This document shows, one piece after another, positions 51,470 to 60,162 of a stretch of DNA of 64,000 nucleotides. The stretch comes from Gimesia sp. (GTDB lineage Bacteria > Planctomycetota > Planctomycetia > Planctomycetales > Planctomycetaceae): NCBI RefSeq assembly GCF_040219335.1, contig NZ_JAVJSQ010000029.1, positions 310,001-374,000 on the forward strand. Direction: 5' to 3'. Numbering within the stretch: the stretch's first letter is position 1; each line of letters opens with the position of its first letter. The notes beneath the pieces were generated by a model. It was not told the origin of the DNA and did not search any database. It worked only from the letters and a program-made list of their open reading frames with translations. The position numbers and the translations under genes are program-made.

Positions 51470-53581
51470 ATGCTGTCCTGTTCTACGAAAATTCTCCCCG
51501 TTCTGTTAGTCACGATTTCTCTGTTCTGCAGCGTCCCTGCGATTTCCGCACAGGAAATTCAGCCCGACAAACTGAAGTCGGCTTATGACGTTGTCGTTTA
51601 TGGGGGGACTTCCGGAGGCATTGCAGCCGCGCTTCAGGCACACCGCATGGGGAAAACCGCACTGCTGATCGAGCCGGGAAAACATCTGGGTGGTCTCTCT
51701 TCCGGCGGACTGGGAGCGACTGACATCGGCAACAAAGCTGCGATTGGCGGCATCGCCCGGGAATTCTACGGAAGACTGGGTACATATTACAGTCAGGATG
51801 AATCCTGGGTTTATCAGAAACAGAGTGACTACAAGAGCCGACGCAAAAATACTTCTGAAACCGAAATGTGGACTTTCGAACCTCACGTCGCGGAAGCGAC
51901 CTTTGAGCAGATGCTGACCGCCGATCAGGTTCCCTGGCTCAAACAGCAGCGACTCGATCTGAAACAGGGCGTTCAGAAAGCAGAGGGACGCATCTCCGCG
52001 ATCAAAATGGAAAGTGGCCTGGTCGTCAAAGGCAAAGTCTTTATCGACGCGACTTATGAAGGTGATCTGCTGGCGGTCGCCGGCGTCTCCTATCATGTCG
52101 GACGCGAGTCCAACGCCACTTACGGCGAAACCTTAAACGGGATTCAGACCCGCAATGCCGTCTTTCATCAGTTCATCAAACCCGTTGATCCCTATGTCGT
52201 TCCTGGTGACAAAAGCAGTGGTCTGCTCCCCGGAGTACAGCAGGAAGGACCCGGTGGAAAAGATGGAGACGGCGATCACCGCGTGCAGGCTTACTGTTTT
52301 CGTATGTGTACCACGGATGTCCCCGAGAACCAGCGGGAATGGGTGAAACCAAAGAATTACGATCCCCAGCGATACGAACTGCTGTTGCGCAACTTTGAAG
52401 CCGGCGATCACCGTGTCCCCTGGAACCCGGTTCTGATGCCGAACCGTAAGACCGACACGAATAATAACTTTGCGATCTCGACCGATAACATCGGGATGAA
52501 CTACGAATACCCCGATGCGGATTACGAGGAACGCGATGAGATCTTCCAGGAGCATCTGACTTACCAGCAGGGCCTGATGTGGACCCTGGCCAACAGCCCC
52601 CGCGTGCCTCCCGAGGTGCAGAAACAGTTCCAAAAATGGAAACCGACGAAAGACGAATTCCAGGAGACAGCAGGCTGGCCCTTTCAACTTTATGTCCGTG
52701 AAGCCCGCCGCATGATTTCAGAATATGTCATGAATGAGAAACATTGCACGTCGGAACTCATCGCCGATGACAGTATCGGTCTGGCCGCATATACAATGGA
52801 CTCACACAATCAGCAGCGGTATGCCATTGATGGTAAGACGCTCAACGAAGGAGATGTGCAGGTCGGCGTTCCAAACCCCTATCCGATTTCCTATCGTTCC
52901 ATCCGGCCCCGCAAGTCAGAATGCCAGAACCTGCTGGTGCCGGTCGCGATGGCTGCTTCACATATCGCTTACGGCTCAATCCGGATGGAGCCTGTATTTA
53001 TGGTCCTGGGACAGTCTGCAGCAACCGCAGCCAGTCAGGCCATTGATGCTGATTCCGCAGTACAGGACATCGATTACCCGCAACTCCGCAAACAACTGCT
53101 GGCTGACAAACAGGTTCTGATCTGGACCGGTCCCCGCAAGGAACCACCGATTCGCGTTAAATCGCTGGCAGGTATCGTGGTGGATGATCGAGACGCCCGA
53201 AGTTCACTCGGCTGGAAAAAAAGTTCATCCATCACCCCCTATGTCGGACAGGGCTATCAGCATGATGGCGACACTGATAAGGGAAATCGGAAAATTGTCT
53301 TCACAGCAGAGATTCCACAGGATGGCATTTACGAAGTGCGTGTGTACTACGTTCCCTCATCCAACCGCGCCACTAATGTTCCTTATGAACTGCGGACTGC
53401 TGAGGGACCAGTGACCGTTCGTGTCAACCAGCGTAAAAAGCCCGAGCAGGGTAAATATCAGGTGCTCGGGACATTCCTGTTCAAATCAGGAAAACAGGAA
53501 ATTCTCACCGTTTCGAACCAGGGGACCGATGGGCATGTCATTGTAGATGCCCTGCAACTGGTTCCCCTGAAATCGAAATAA
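51470..53581 (+). CDS. exported FAD-dependent oxidoreductase with golvesin-like C-terminal domain
   Basis: A 703-residue protein with a signal peptide (SVPAISAQE cleavage region), then the FAD_oxidored family: dinucleotide motif VVVYGGTSGGIAAALQAHR, followed by GKHLGGLSSGGLGATD and GLVVKGKVFIDATYEGDLLA. Residues about 570-700 form a beta-sandwich like the golvesin C-terminal domain (FTAEIPQDGIYEVRVYYV, SNQGTDGHVIVDALQLVP), which binds carbohydrate. In planctomycetes and Bacteroidetes such proteins are attached to polysaccharide use; substrate unknown. Upstream 51202-51469 has no recognisable gene. Confidence 0.88.
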   Translation: MLSCSTKILPVLLVTISLFCSVPAISAQEIQPDKLKSAYDVVVYGGTSGGIAAALQAHRMGKTALLIEPGKHLGGLSSGGLGATDIGNKAAIGGIAREFYGRLGTYYSQDESWVYQKQSDYKSRRKNTSETEMWTFEPHVAEATFEQMLTADQVPWLKQQRLDLKQGVQKAEGRISAIKMESGLVVKGKVFIDATYEGDLLAVAGVSYHVGRESNATYGETLNGIQTRNAVFHQFIKPVDPYVVPGDKSSGLLPGVQQEGPGGKDGDGDHRVQAYCFRMCTTDVPENQREWVKPKNYDPQRYELLLRNFEAGDHRVPWNPVLMPNRKTDTNNNFAISTDNIGMNYEYPDADYEERDEIFQEHLTYQQGLMWTLANSPRVPPEVQKQFQKWKPTKDEFQETAGWPFQLYVREARRMISEYVMNEKHCTSELIADDSIGLAAYTMDSHNQQRYAIDGKTLNEGDVQVGVPNPYPISYRSIRPRKSECQNLLVPVAMAASHIAYGSIRMEPVFMVLGQSAATAASQAIDADSAVQDIDYPQLRKQLLADKQVLIWTGPRKEPPIRVKSLAGIVVDDRDARSSLGWKKSSSITPYVGQGYQHDGDTDKGNRKIVFTAEIPQDGIYEVRVYYVPSSNRATNVPYELRTAEGPVTVRVNQRKKPEQGKYQVLGTFLFKSGKQEILTVSNQGTDGHVIVDALQLVPLKSK

Positions 53582-53662
53582 GAGGAAGCGACAGCAGGCA
53601 CTCGATGAAAAAGCAGGCACAGCGTTTTTCATTCAGCATTACTGCGAACGGGAAGGTTTCTC

Positions 53663-55201
53663 ATGCGACAGCTTTGTTTCAGGTTCTCTCTCTATTCCTG
53701 CCTGATTATTTTCACGACATTATTGACCGCGCAGCAACTTCACGCGGATCTGTTTACCTACATCAATGAAGAAGGAGCCTTAGTAACCGAGGAAGCGACA
53801 TTATACGGCTCTGGAAAAGAAGCGGGTGAGATGCTGCACGCGCTGCTCAAGCCGGATGGATCGCTGACTCTCGTTCCACAAGGCAAGATTCAGAAACGGG
53901 AACTGAAGGCACCGCCGAAGCCGTTGACCGTCGAACAAATGGCCAAAAACCTGGAGCAGAAGTTCGGCGCGAAAACGTTTCGCTACTACATCGAAAAGCC
54001 ATTCGTCATCGGCATCGTGCTGGCGGCACCGCTGGATGGTTCGGATCGAACCGAAGTCCGCGTGCAGTCGTTCATGAAAAAAGCGGGACGCTTCATGCAC
54101 AATGTGGACGTCATTTTCGAAACCTATTCGCGGAAGCTGGGGATCGAACTGCAGGATTATGAATTCCCGATGGCCATGCTGATTTTCGAGTCGGACGACG
54201 ACTTCGAAAGCTTCGCGAAAGAGACTACCGGCCTGGGTGACGGCGCGTCGAATGTGCTGGCTTACTATTCGGGGATCTCCAATAACCTGATTCTCCGCAT
54301 GAGTGAATGCAGTTCGTTTGATACACCGCTGCACGAAGCAATTCACCTGCAGACCACCAATCGCGGTGTGGTCAAACGTCTGGCTCCGATTCCCACCTGG
54401 TTTATGGAAGGAATCGCGACCGGCTTTGAAGGGGATGGCGACCGGATCAACGTCAGTCCGGAACGGATTAATACGCATTATGCTCTCCTGTCTGGTATCG
54501 CGAAGCTCCTCAACTGGGGAGAAGTCGTGGCCCTCAATGGCGTCTTTCAGGGAAGCATTCTTTCCGGGGATGCTTACGTACATGCCTGGGGACTGCACTG
54601 GATGTTGGTGACGCAATACCCCGATGAATATGTCAAGTACGTTCAGCACCTTTCGGCCATGGAACCCTTCGAGGAATCCTCGCCGAAACAGCGTTACGAG
54701 GACTTTGTCAAGATTCTGAAAGTTCGTCCCGAATCGCTGCAGCTACGGTTTAAAGTAGAACTGATTCAGGCGATCCTCAATCAGAAAATCAAACTGCCGC
54801 CGCTCGAAGACCGGACAGTCCATCTGGAAAAACACAAACAGGAAATGGCCATCGTCAAAGTGACGGCGACCGCTTATTCTCGACTTGCACCTCCCCGGAT
54901 TGAAGGCTGGCTGCAGAACATCTCACCCTTTCGACCGATGACGTTTCACGTCACGGTACAGACTGATGCCGGCACCTACGCCGAATGGTATCTGCCCGAA
55001 GTCGGAATCCGCCGTAAGGTCAAGTTGAATCCGCAGATTGCCAAACAGTTGATGCGGGGTGGACAGGGAGGTCAGTGGAAGACTTATCATGTTGAAGTCG
55101 AATCTGCTTATCCCGGTGGCGAGACGGCTCAGGCCTGGGCTGCAGGAAGATTGCCGGTACCTGTTGTGTCGCGCCGCGTTGAGATACAATCTGGTAACTG
55201 A
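53663..55201 (+). CDS. DUF1570 exported protein with HEXXH motif
   Basis: A 512-residue exported protein (signal SLYSCLIIFTTLLTAQQLHA). DUF1570 family, with the putative zinc-protease motif HEAIH in TPLHEAIHLQTTNRG near residue 223 and the downstream Glu in WFMEGIATGFEG, resembling gluzincin peptidases. The N-terminal third is Lys-rich and precedes IGIVLAAPLDGSDR. Protease activity is likely from the motif but not shown. It starts 81 nt after the FAD enzyme gene, and the TIM-barrel gene starts 28 nt after its stop, so these form one transcription unit. Confidence 0.85.
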   Translation: MRQLCFRFSLYSCLIIFTTLLTAQQLHADLFTYINEEGALVTEEATLYGSGKEAGEMLHALLKPDGSLTLVPQGKIQKRELKAPPKPLTVEQMAKNLEQKFGAKTFRYYIEKPFVIGIVLAAPLDGSDRTEVRVQSFMKKAGRFMHNVDVIFETYSRKLGIELQDYEFPMAMLIFESDDDFESFAKETTGLGDGASNVLAYYSGISNNLILRMSECSSFDTPLHEAIHLQTTNRGVVKRLAPIPTWFMEGIATGFEGDGDRINVSPERINTHYALLSGIAKLLNWGEVVALNGVFQGSILSGDAYVHAWGLHWMLVTQYPDEYVKYVQHLSAMEPFEESSPKQRYEDFVKILKVRPESLQLRFKVELIQAILNQKIKLPPLEDRTVHLEKHKQEMAIVKVTATAYSRLAPPRIEGWLQNISPFRPMTFHVTVQTDAGTYAEWYLPEVGIRRKVKLNPQIAKQLMRGGQGGQWKTYHVEVESAYPGGETAQAWAAGRLPVPVVSRRVEIQSGN

Positions 55202-55229
55202 ACCCATTCGTAATGTTAAAGGACGAACG

Positions 55230-56063
55230 ATGAAACTCTCCCTCTCGGTGCGGATCGCGGAAGCGACCTGCAAAACCAGGTTGAATATCCCCTTTGCGGA
55301 ACTGGCACAGATGGCCGCAGATCTGGGGTATGCGGCTCTCTGTATGCGAGCCAGCGTCGTGGGGGTACAGAGTTCCGATGCGGAACTTCAACAGGTGAAA
55401 TCGATCGTCGATGCCGCCGGTCTGGAGATCTCCATGATCACCGCCGACATGAATATTCCTCAGAATAATGATCAGTCCCCCCAGGCTCTGCAGGAATTCG
55501 AACCGACGCTGCATGTCGCTGAAATGCTGGGGAGCCCGCTGGTGCGGGTCTGCCTCAAACAGGAGTCCGATATTGCACACGCCCAGAGGGCCTGCGATCT
55601 GGCGGCAGAACGGGGTGTGCAGCTGGTACATCAGTTTCATCCTGCTTGTCTGTTCGAGGAACTGGAACGCTCGATCGAAGTCTTAAAGCAGATTGATCGT
55701 CCCAATTTTGGCGTGATCTATGAGCCGGCCAGCCTGCTGATGTGCGGACAGCCTTATGACGAATCCGTCATAAGGCAGATTCTACCCTGGCTGAAAAACG
55801 TGTATGTGCAGAACCTGGTCATTACCGAGGACGGGCCCGATCACCTGGAGACCTGGTGCCTGGGAGACCGTCCCTTTCAGTTGCTTCCCTACTGGGATGA
55901 GAGCGGCCGTGGAATCAATTTTCGCGAGGTGCTGGCAGGATTAAATGCAGTGGACTATGATGGCTGCTTCACCATCCATCAGGCGGAAGGTATTGTCACC
56001 GCCGACGATGCCCGCAATTATGCGGCTCGCTGTAAAGAGTGGGTGGAATCGCTCAACTCCTGA
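55230..56063 (+). CDS. xylose isomerase-like TIM-barrel protein
   Basis: A 277-residue AP_endonuc_2/sugar epimerase-type TIM barrel. The start at 55230 is supported by AAAGGA eight bases upstream; the frame extends further 5' but overlaps the DUF1570 gene. Features are a start with KLSLSVRIAE, LAQMAADLGYAALCMRASVV, LGSPLVRVCL, QLVHQFHPACLFE and VIYEPASLLMCG, each at the end of barrel strands. Metal ligands cannot be assigned with confidence. Such enzymes isomerise or epimerise sugars or keto-acids. A perfect 11-bp inverted repeat lies in the coding sequence at 55751-55776. Confidence 0.8.
   Translation: MKLSLSVRIAEATCKTRLNIPFAELAQMAADLGYAALCMRASVVGVQSSDAELQQVKSIVDAAGLEISMITADMNIPQNNDQSPQALQEFEPTLHVAEMLGSPLVRVCLKQESDIAHAQRACDLAAERGVQLVHQFHPACLFEELERSIEVLKQIDRPNFGVIYEPASLLMCGQPYDESVIRQILPWLKNVYVQNLVITEDGPDHLETWCLGDRPFQLLPYWDESGRGINFREVLAGLNAVDYDGCFTIHQAEGIVTADDARNYAARCKEWVESLNS
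55751..55776. repeat. perfect 11-bp inverted repeat inside a coding gene
   Basis: GCCTTATGACG (55751-55761) and its exact complement (55766-55776) flank a 4-nt loop. The hairpin is in the TIM-barrel gene and encodes PYDESVIR. It could affect mRNA stability, or may be chance. Confidence 0.7.
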
Positions 56064-56074
56064 CAGATTCAAAG

Positions 56075-57460
56075 ATGGGAATGAAGAAAGCTTTTGTCGT
56101 CAGTTTCGAACAGTTGCCCGCATTTATGCTGGGCTGTTACGGGCATCAGTGGATTGAAACACCTAACTTCGATCGCCTGGCGTCCCAGTCTGTAGTCTTT
56201 GATCAGCATTTTGCGAACGATCTCAGCTCTCGTGGCAACACGTTTCCCTGGTGGTCGGGACAGACTGTTCCCGCTCAAGACAATTCTTCAGCAAGCGAGA
56301 CCGCATGTTTCGTCTCGCGTTTAAAAACAAAAGGCGTGCTTTCAACGTTGCTGCTCGAAACGGAAGCCGACGTCGGTCGCACCGCATCCATGCGTGAACA
56401 GGAACCGTTCTTTGATCAATTCGATGATGTAACAACGGTAACCGGAAAGAACGGTTATGAGCTCAGCGAAGCGGATTCCCCATTCTCGCGACTGATTCAG
56501 ACCGCCCTCGAACACCTGCCCGACTGGATGGCGTCGCCCGATGATCAACTGATCTGGCTTCGTTCAGAAGGAGTACCTTCACTGCCACTGGCACCGGAAT
56601 TCTATGCCACGCTCTATCTGGATGAAGTCCTCGATCAGGGAGACGATCCAGAGGAAGAGAGTGAGTTTGTCACGGAAGAACTTCCGCTAGAGCCTGCAGA
56701 AGCAGATTCTGAGGAAGAGCTGGATGATGCCCTTGATCTTGAAGAGGACGATGACTGGGAAGAACTGATTAGTGCTGTCGTCGCCCTGTTTCAAAGCCCG
56801 GAGGAGTGGGGTGATCTGGATGATGACGAACGCCGGATGGCGCGGGCCGTCTACGCAGGCTACGTCACACTGCTCGATCAGTGGCTGGGACGCTTTCTGG
56901 ATTCCCTGCTCGAGTACGCAGAACAGCACTCCATTTTATTGATCGTCACGGCGGCACGCGGTGGTAGTTCTCTGCTCGGTCCTGTAAGAGACGTGGAAGA
57001 CTGGGGACTGTTCGAAGAAACTACGCACGTCCCCCTGTTGATATTTGATTCCGGGAATCAGCAGCAGGGGAACCGACGCCAGTTTCTATCACAATCGGCA
57101 GATATTCCCGCGACCTTATCAGCCTGGTGGGGCCTCGAACCTGTAGAAAATACAGTAGGGGGAGCGGATCTCCTGGCGATGATTGCAGGTCAGGAAGACA
57201 TGTCGGAACCGGTCATTCACGCTGCCAGCGATGAGGCGGTTGCAATTCGTACCCCGGAATTTTATTATCTCCTGCGCCGAATCAAACAGCCTTCTGTCGC
57301 AGAGCACGAAACGCATCCCCTCCCGGAGACAGCACCAGTTCAGCTCTATCAGAAACCCTCAGATCGCTGGGACGTCTACGAGCAGCATTCACAGCACCCG
57401 GAGACGGTGGCTGCGTTTGCAGAACTGCTGAATACAAAACAGACCGGAAGTACATCATGA
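56075..57460 (+). CDS. degenerate sulfatase-like protein (likely inactive)
   Basis: A 461-residue protein (start 56075 preferred; 56081 also possible) with the sulfatase/alkaline phosphatase fold but without the catalytic residues. FEQLPAFMLGCYGHQWIETP, FDRLASQSVVFDQHF and VTLLDQWLGRFLDSL follow the arylsulfatase plan, yet the metal-binding Asp-Asp at the N-terminus is replaced by SFEQ, the C/S-x-P-x-R formylglycine motif is missing at its place (NDLSSRGNTFPWW), and an acidic insert of about 60 residues lies in the middle (EELPLEPAEADSEEELDD and on). A binding rather than catalytic role is inferred. The next gene starts within its stop codon (ATGA overlap). Confidence 0.75.
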   Translation: MGMKKAFVVSFEQLPAFMLGCYGHQWIETPNFDRLASQSVVFDQHFANDLSSRGNTFPWWSGQTVPAQDNSSASETACFVSRLKTKGVLSTLLLETEADVGRTASMREQEPFFDQFDDVTTVTGKNGYELSEADSPFSRLIQTALEHLPDWMASPDDQLIWLRSEGVPSLPLAPEFYATLYLDEVLDQGDDPEEESEFVTEELPLEPAEADSEEELDDALDLEEDDDWEELISAVVALFQSPEEWGDLDDDERRMARAVYAGYVTLLDQWLGRFLDSLLEYAEQHSILLIVTAARGGSSLLGPVRDVEDWGLFEETTHVPLLIFDSGNQQQGNRRQFLSQSADIPATLSAWWGLEPVENTVGGADLLAMIAGQEDMSEPVIHAASDEAVAIRTPEFYYLLRRIKQPSVAEHETHPLPETAPVQLYQKPSDRWDVYEQHSQHPETVAAFAELLNTKQTGSTS

Positions 57461-57798
57461 AGATCTATCATAATCCCCGCTGTGGCAAGAGCCGCCAGAC
57501 ACTCGCCTTAATCAAAGAGGCTGGTATTGAACCTGAAGTCATTGAGTATCTCAAGACTCCGCCCACGGCTGAAGAACTCGACGCCATTCTGAAGAAGCTC
57601 AAGATGGAACCGCAGGAGCTGATGCGAAAAGGTGAAGCGATCTATAAAGAACTCAAGCTGGCAGAGCGGGAGTTGACTTGTGATGAAGCGATCGCTGTCA
57701 TGCTGGAGCATCCCAAGTTGATCGAACGTCCGATTGTCCTTCAGGGACGCAAAGCAGTCCTGGGACGTCCCCCTGAAAACGTAAAAGAACTACTGTAG
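57457..57798 (+). CDS. ArsC/Spx family reductase-like protein
   Basis: A 113-residue protein of the ArsC glutaredoxin-type arsenate reductase family (also called Spx/MgsR-like). It begins MKIYHNPRCGKSRQTLALIK, with the single catalytic Cys in CGKSR, and has RPIVLQGRKAVLGRPPENV near the end, the standard ArsC motif. It overlaps the preceding pseudo-sulfatase by 4 nt. No arsenite pump or ArsR regulator is near, so a general thiol reductase role (YfgD-like) is as likely as arsenate reduction. Confidence 0.9.
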   Translation: MKIYHNPRCGKSRQTLALIKEAGIEPEVIEYLKTPPTAEELDAILKKLKMEPQELMRKGEAIYKELKLAERELTCDEAIAVMLEHPKLIERPIVLQGRKAVLGRPPENVKELL

Positions 57799-57808
57799 GA
57801 AAATCTGT

Positions 57809-58444
57809 CTACAGATTGCGGCCGACGAGTAGTCCAATCGCAAAGGTCAATGCACCAAATGTCAGCAGCAGTATGAACCAGGTGCCGGTAGGTAATTCAA
57901 ACCGGGAACTCCGTTTCAGTTTCCCCTTCTTTTTCTCGGCCAGTACGTTTGATGCCCGCTGTTGTGCAAGACTGGCCAGATGAGACAGCTCTTGTGCATG
58001 GTTCACATCCGTCATATCGGCCACAGCGACATTCTGCTGGCTGACCGGTGTGACGGGAGTTTCAGGTGTTGGGTGCGAGGCAGGTGCATCAACCGGTTCG
58101 GGGGTAGAGGATGTTTGCACCGATTTAACGGGGATCGCCTTGAAAGCCTCTTCGGGAACGGATACCGGCTCCTTCGAAGTGGATGTTTTGGCCTGACTCT
58201 GAAGTTCGTGTTGTTTTTTCTCCAGAGTCACATTGCTGCCCAGGGCAGCTAACTCATCCAGGGCGCTGGCCAGTTCAGCATCTTTAAGGTCCAGCTTGGG
58301 TTGCGGTAAAGGGACGACCTCTCCATCCAGGCCGGGGACGCGTACTGACATTCCGCAGGTCGGACAGTCTACAACGTCACCCGCTTTGGAACGGGAAATC
58401 CCCATCAGTTGATCACAGTGCTGGCAGCGAAATTTGATCGGCAT
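57809..58444 (-). CDS. zinc-ribbon protein with C-terminal transmembrane helix
   Basis: Start at 58444 gives MPIKFRCQHCDQLMGI, the usual opening of this planctomycete family; an in-frame ATG at 58522 is further upstream. Two CxxC pairs, CQHC and CPTC, about 23 residues apart form a zinc ribbon like those in many small planctomycete proteins, and KAGDVVDCPTCGMSVRVPG is typical. A Ser/Pro/Glu-rich linker follows and a helix near the C-terminus (WFILLLTFGALTFAIGLLVG) anchors it in the membrane. Function unknown. It converges on the arsC-like gene. Confidence 0.7.
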   Translation of the reverse strand: MPIKFRCQHCDQLMGISRSKAGDVVDCPTCGMSVRVPGLDGEVVPLPQPKLDLKDAELASALDELAALGSNVTLEKKQHELQSQAKTSTSKEPVSVPEEAFKAIPVKSVQTSSTPEPVDAPASHPTPETPVTPVSQQNVAVADMTDVNHAQELSHLASLAQQRASNVLAEKKKGKLKRSSRFELPTGTWFILLLTFGALTFAIGLLVGRNL

Positions 58445-58748
58445 CTTCAAATGTTTTTCAGTATCAATATCGTAGAACAGGTAACGACCGTCAGATTGAA
58501 GTTTCAGCATCTGATCCGTCACCCCTTTTGTTCTGCAATCCCCTTTTACAGACTGCGTCTCTCTGCCTGTAAAGCTCGGTATAACAGGAGTTTATGGCGA
58601 AAATATAGCATCTCTTCCCCGGTAGAGGATATTAAATGCTGATTCTTCTGTTATAATCATAGACAGAGCGGAGTACAGAATAAATCCATGATCTGGAACA
58701 AATTGCGAAGTTCTGAATTCTTGGAGAGTTAACACAAGAGGCCTTGAA
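58445..58748. other. divergent intergenic region, no gene seen
   Basis: Upstream region of the zinc-ribbon gene and of the Gfo/Idh gene. It is AT-rich around 58600-58720, which suits promoters, but no box pair is clear. The GTG start at 58749 of the oxidoreductase has no strong ribosome site. Confidence 0.4.
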
Positions 58749-60062
58749 GTGGATGTAGAAGAATTTCTGAAAAGGGATGTTAACCGACGACAGTTTCTTG
58801 ATCGGAGTGCGCGCAATGCAGCAGGAATGGCTGCAGGCGTCGTGGGGCTGGCCAGCAATATGGCTCTGGCAGATTCCGCCCCTAATGAGCGCGTCGTACT
58901 CGCCGGGATCGGAATGCGGGGACAGGGGAAGTTTCTGACCTCCAGTATGGCTGCCTTTCCGGATGTTCATATCAAGACGATCTGTGATGTGGATGAAGCC
59001 GTCATTCCGGCTGCCCTGAAATCGATCGAAAAAGAGCAAGGGGCTCCCCCGGAAGTTGTCAGCGATTTTCGTAAGGTGCTCGACGATCCCGAAATTGATG
59101 GCGTCGTGATTGCCACTCCCGATCACTGGCACGCTATGATGGCGATCATGGCCTGTCAGGCTGGTAAAGACGTCTACGTAGAAAAACCGGTCTCACACAA
59201 TCTGAACGAAGGCCTCAAAATTATTGAGGCGGCCCGCAAGCATCAACGCGTGGTACAGTCCGGCATCCATCAACGCAGCGGATCGCATTTTCAATCCGCG
59301 GTCGAATTCGTGCAGAGCGGAAAACTGGGCGACGTCAGACTGGCCAAAGCCTGGATTATCCATCGTCGCAAATCGATCGGTCGGAAGAAAGACATCGCGG
59401 TACCGCAGGGCGTCAATTATGATCTCTGGCTGGGACCCGCTGCCAGCCGTCCGTTCAATCCGAATCGCTTCCATTACAACTGGCACTGGTTCTGGGATTA
59501 CGGGACTGGCGAAATGGGAAACTGGGGCGTCCACATGCTGGACATCGCCCGCTGGGGACTCGGAGTCGATTTACCCGAACGGATCTCATCTTCCGGCGGC
59601 AAGTACTTCTTCAACGACGATCAGGAAACACCTGATACCCAAGTCGTGCAGTATCATTATCCGGGCAAAACGCTTGTCTGGGAGCATCGACTCTGGAGCG
59701 TGCATGGAATGGAAGGTCGTAACGCGGCTGCCGCACTCTACGGCGATAAGGGAACACTGGTCGTCGACCGTGGAGGCTGGAAGGTCTACGATCAAAAAGA
59801 CGCAGCCACCTCCGGCACCAGCGATCAGGCGACAACCCATCACCGGAATTTCATCGACTGTATCAAGACCCGCAATAAGCCAACTTCGGACATTGAGATC
59901 GGTCATATTTCCAGTGCACTCTGTCACCTGGGGAATATCGCTTACCGGGCCGGGCAGGAGATTGAATTCGACCCGCTACAGAATCAGATCATTGGCAATC
60001 AACAGGCACAGTCACTCCTCGGGCGGGAATACCGCCGTAACTGGGAACTGCCCCAGGTCTGA
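58749..60062 (+). CDS. exported Gfo/Idh/MocA family oxidoreductase
   Basis: A 437-residue protein with a twin-arginine-like signal (NRRQFLDRSARNAAGMAAGV) and the Gfo/Idh/MocA fold: Rossmann motif VVLAGIGMRGQGKF near residue 45, then IDGVVIATPDHWHAMM and the catalytic-loop motif VYVEKPVSHNLNEG. The C-terminal domain carries HYNWHWFWDYGTGEMGNWGVHML, which is typical of the exported planctomycete members. The family oxidises or reduces sugars with NAD(P). GTG is the start. Substrate unknown. Confidence 0.9.
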   Translation: MDVEEFLKRDVNRRQFLDRSARNAAGMAAGVVGLASNMALADSAPNERVVLAGIGMRGQGKFLTSSMAAFPDVHIKTICDVDEAVIPAALKSIEKEQGAPPEVVSDFRKVLDDPEIDGVVIATPDHWHAMMAIMACQAGKDVYVEKPVSHNLNEGLKIIEAARKHQRVVQSGIHQRSGSHFQSAVEFVQSGKLGDVRLAKAWIIHRRKSIGRKKDIAVPQGVNYDLWLGPAASRPFNPNRFHYNWHWFWDYGTGEMGNWGVHMLDIARWGLGVDLPERISSSGGKYFFNDDQETPDTQVVQYHYPGKTLVWEHRLWSVHGMEGRNAAAALYGDKGTLVVDRGGWKVYDQKDAATSGTSDQATTHHRNFIDCIKTRNKPTSDIEIGHISSALCHLGNIAYRAGQEIEFDPLQNQIIGNQQAQSLLGREYRRNWELPQV

Positions 60063-60093
60063 AACTCAGCAGCTCCACTGATAATTGAAAACG

Positions 60094-60135
60094 AAAACAG
60101 CTTCCCGACAGTCGAGTCTGCCAGGAAGCTGTTTT
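60094..60135. terminator. bidirectional terminator between the oxidoreductase and tad genes
   Basis: A 12-bp stem (60094-60105 with 60124-60135) has A-rich and T-rich flanks on both sides, so it can stop the plus-strand oxidoreductase gene and the minus-strand tad operon. Confidence 0.8.
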
Positions 60136-60162
60136 CTTTGAGTCCACCAGAAGCGAACTGGT

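Noticed and set aside
56075-57460. Active arylsulfatase
   Set aside because: Formylglycine C/S-x-P-x-R motif and N-terminal metal-binding Asp pair are missing.
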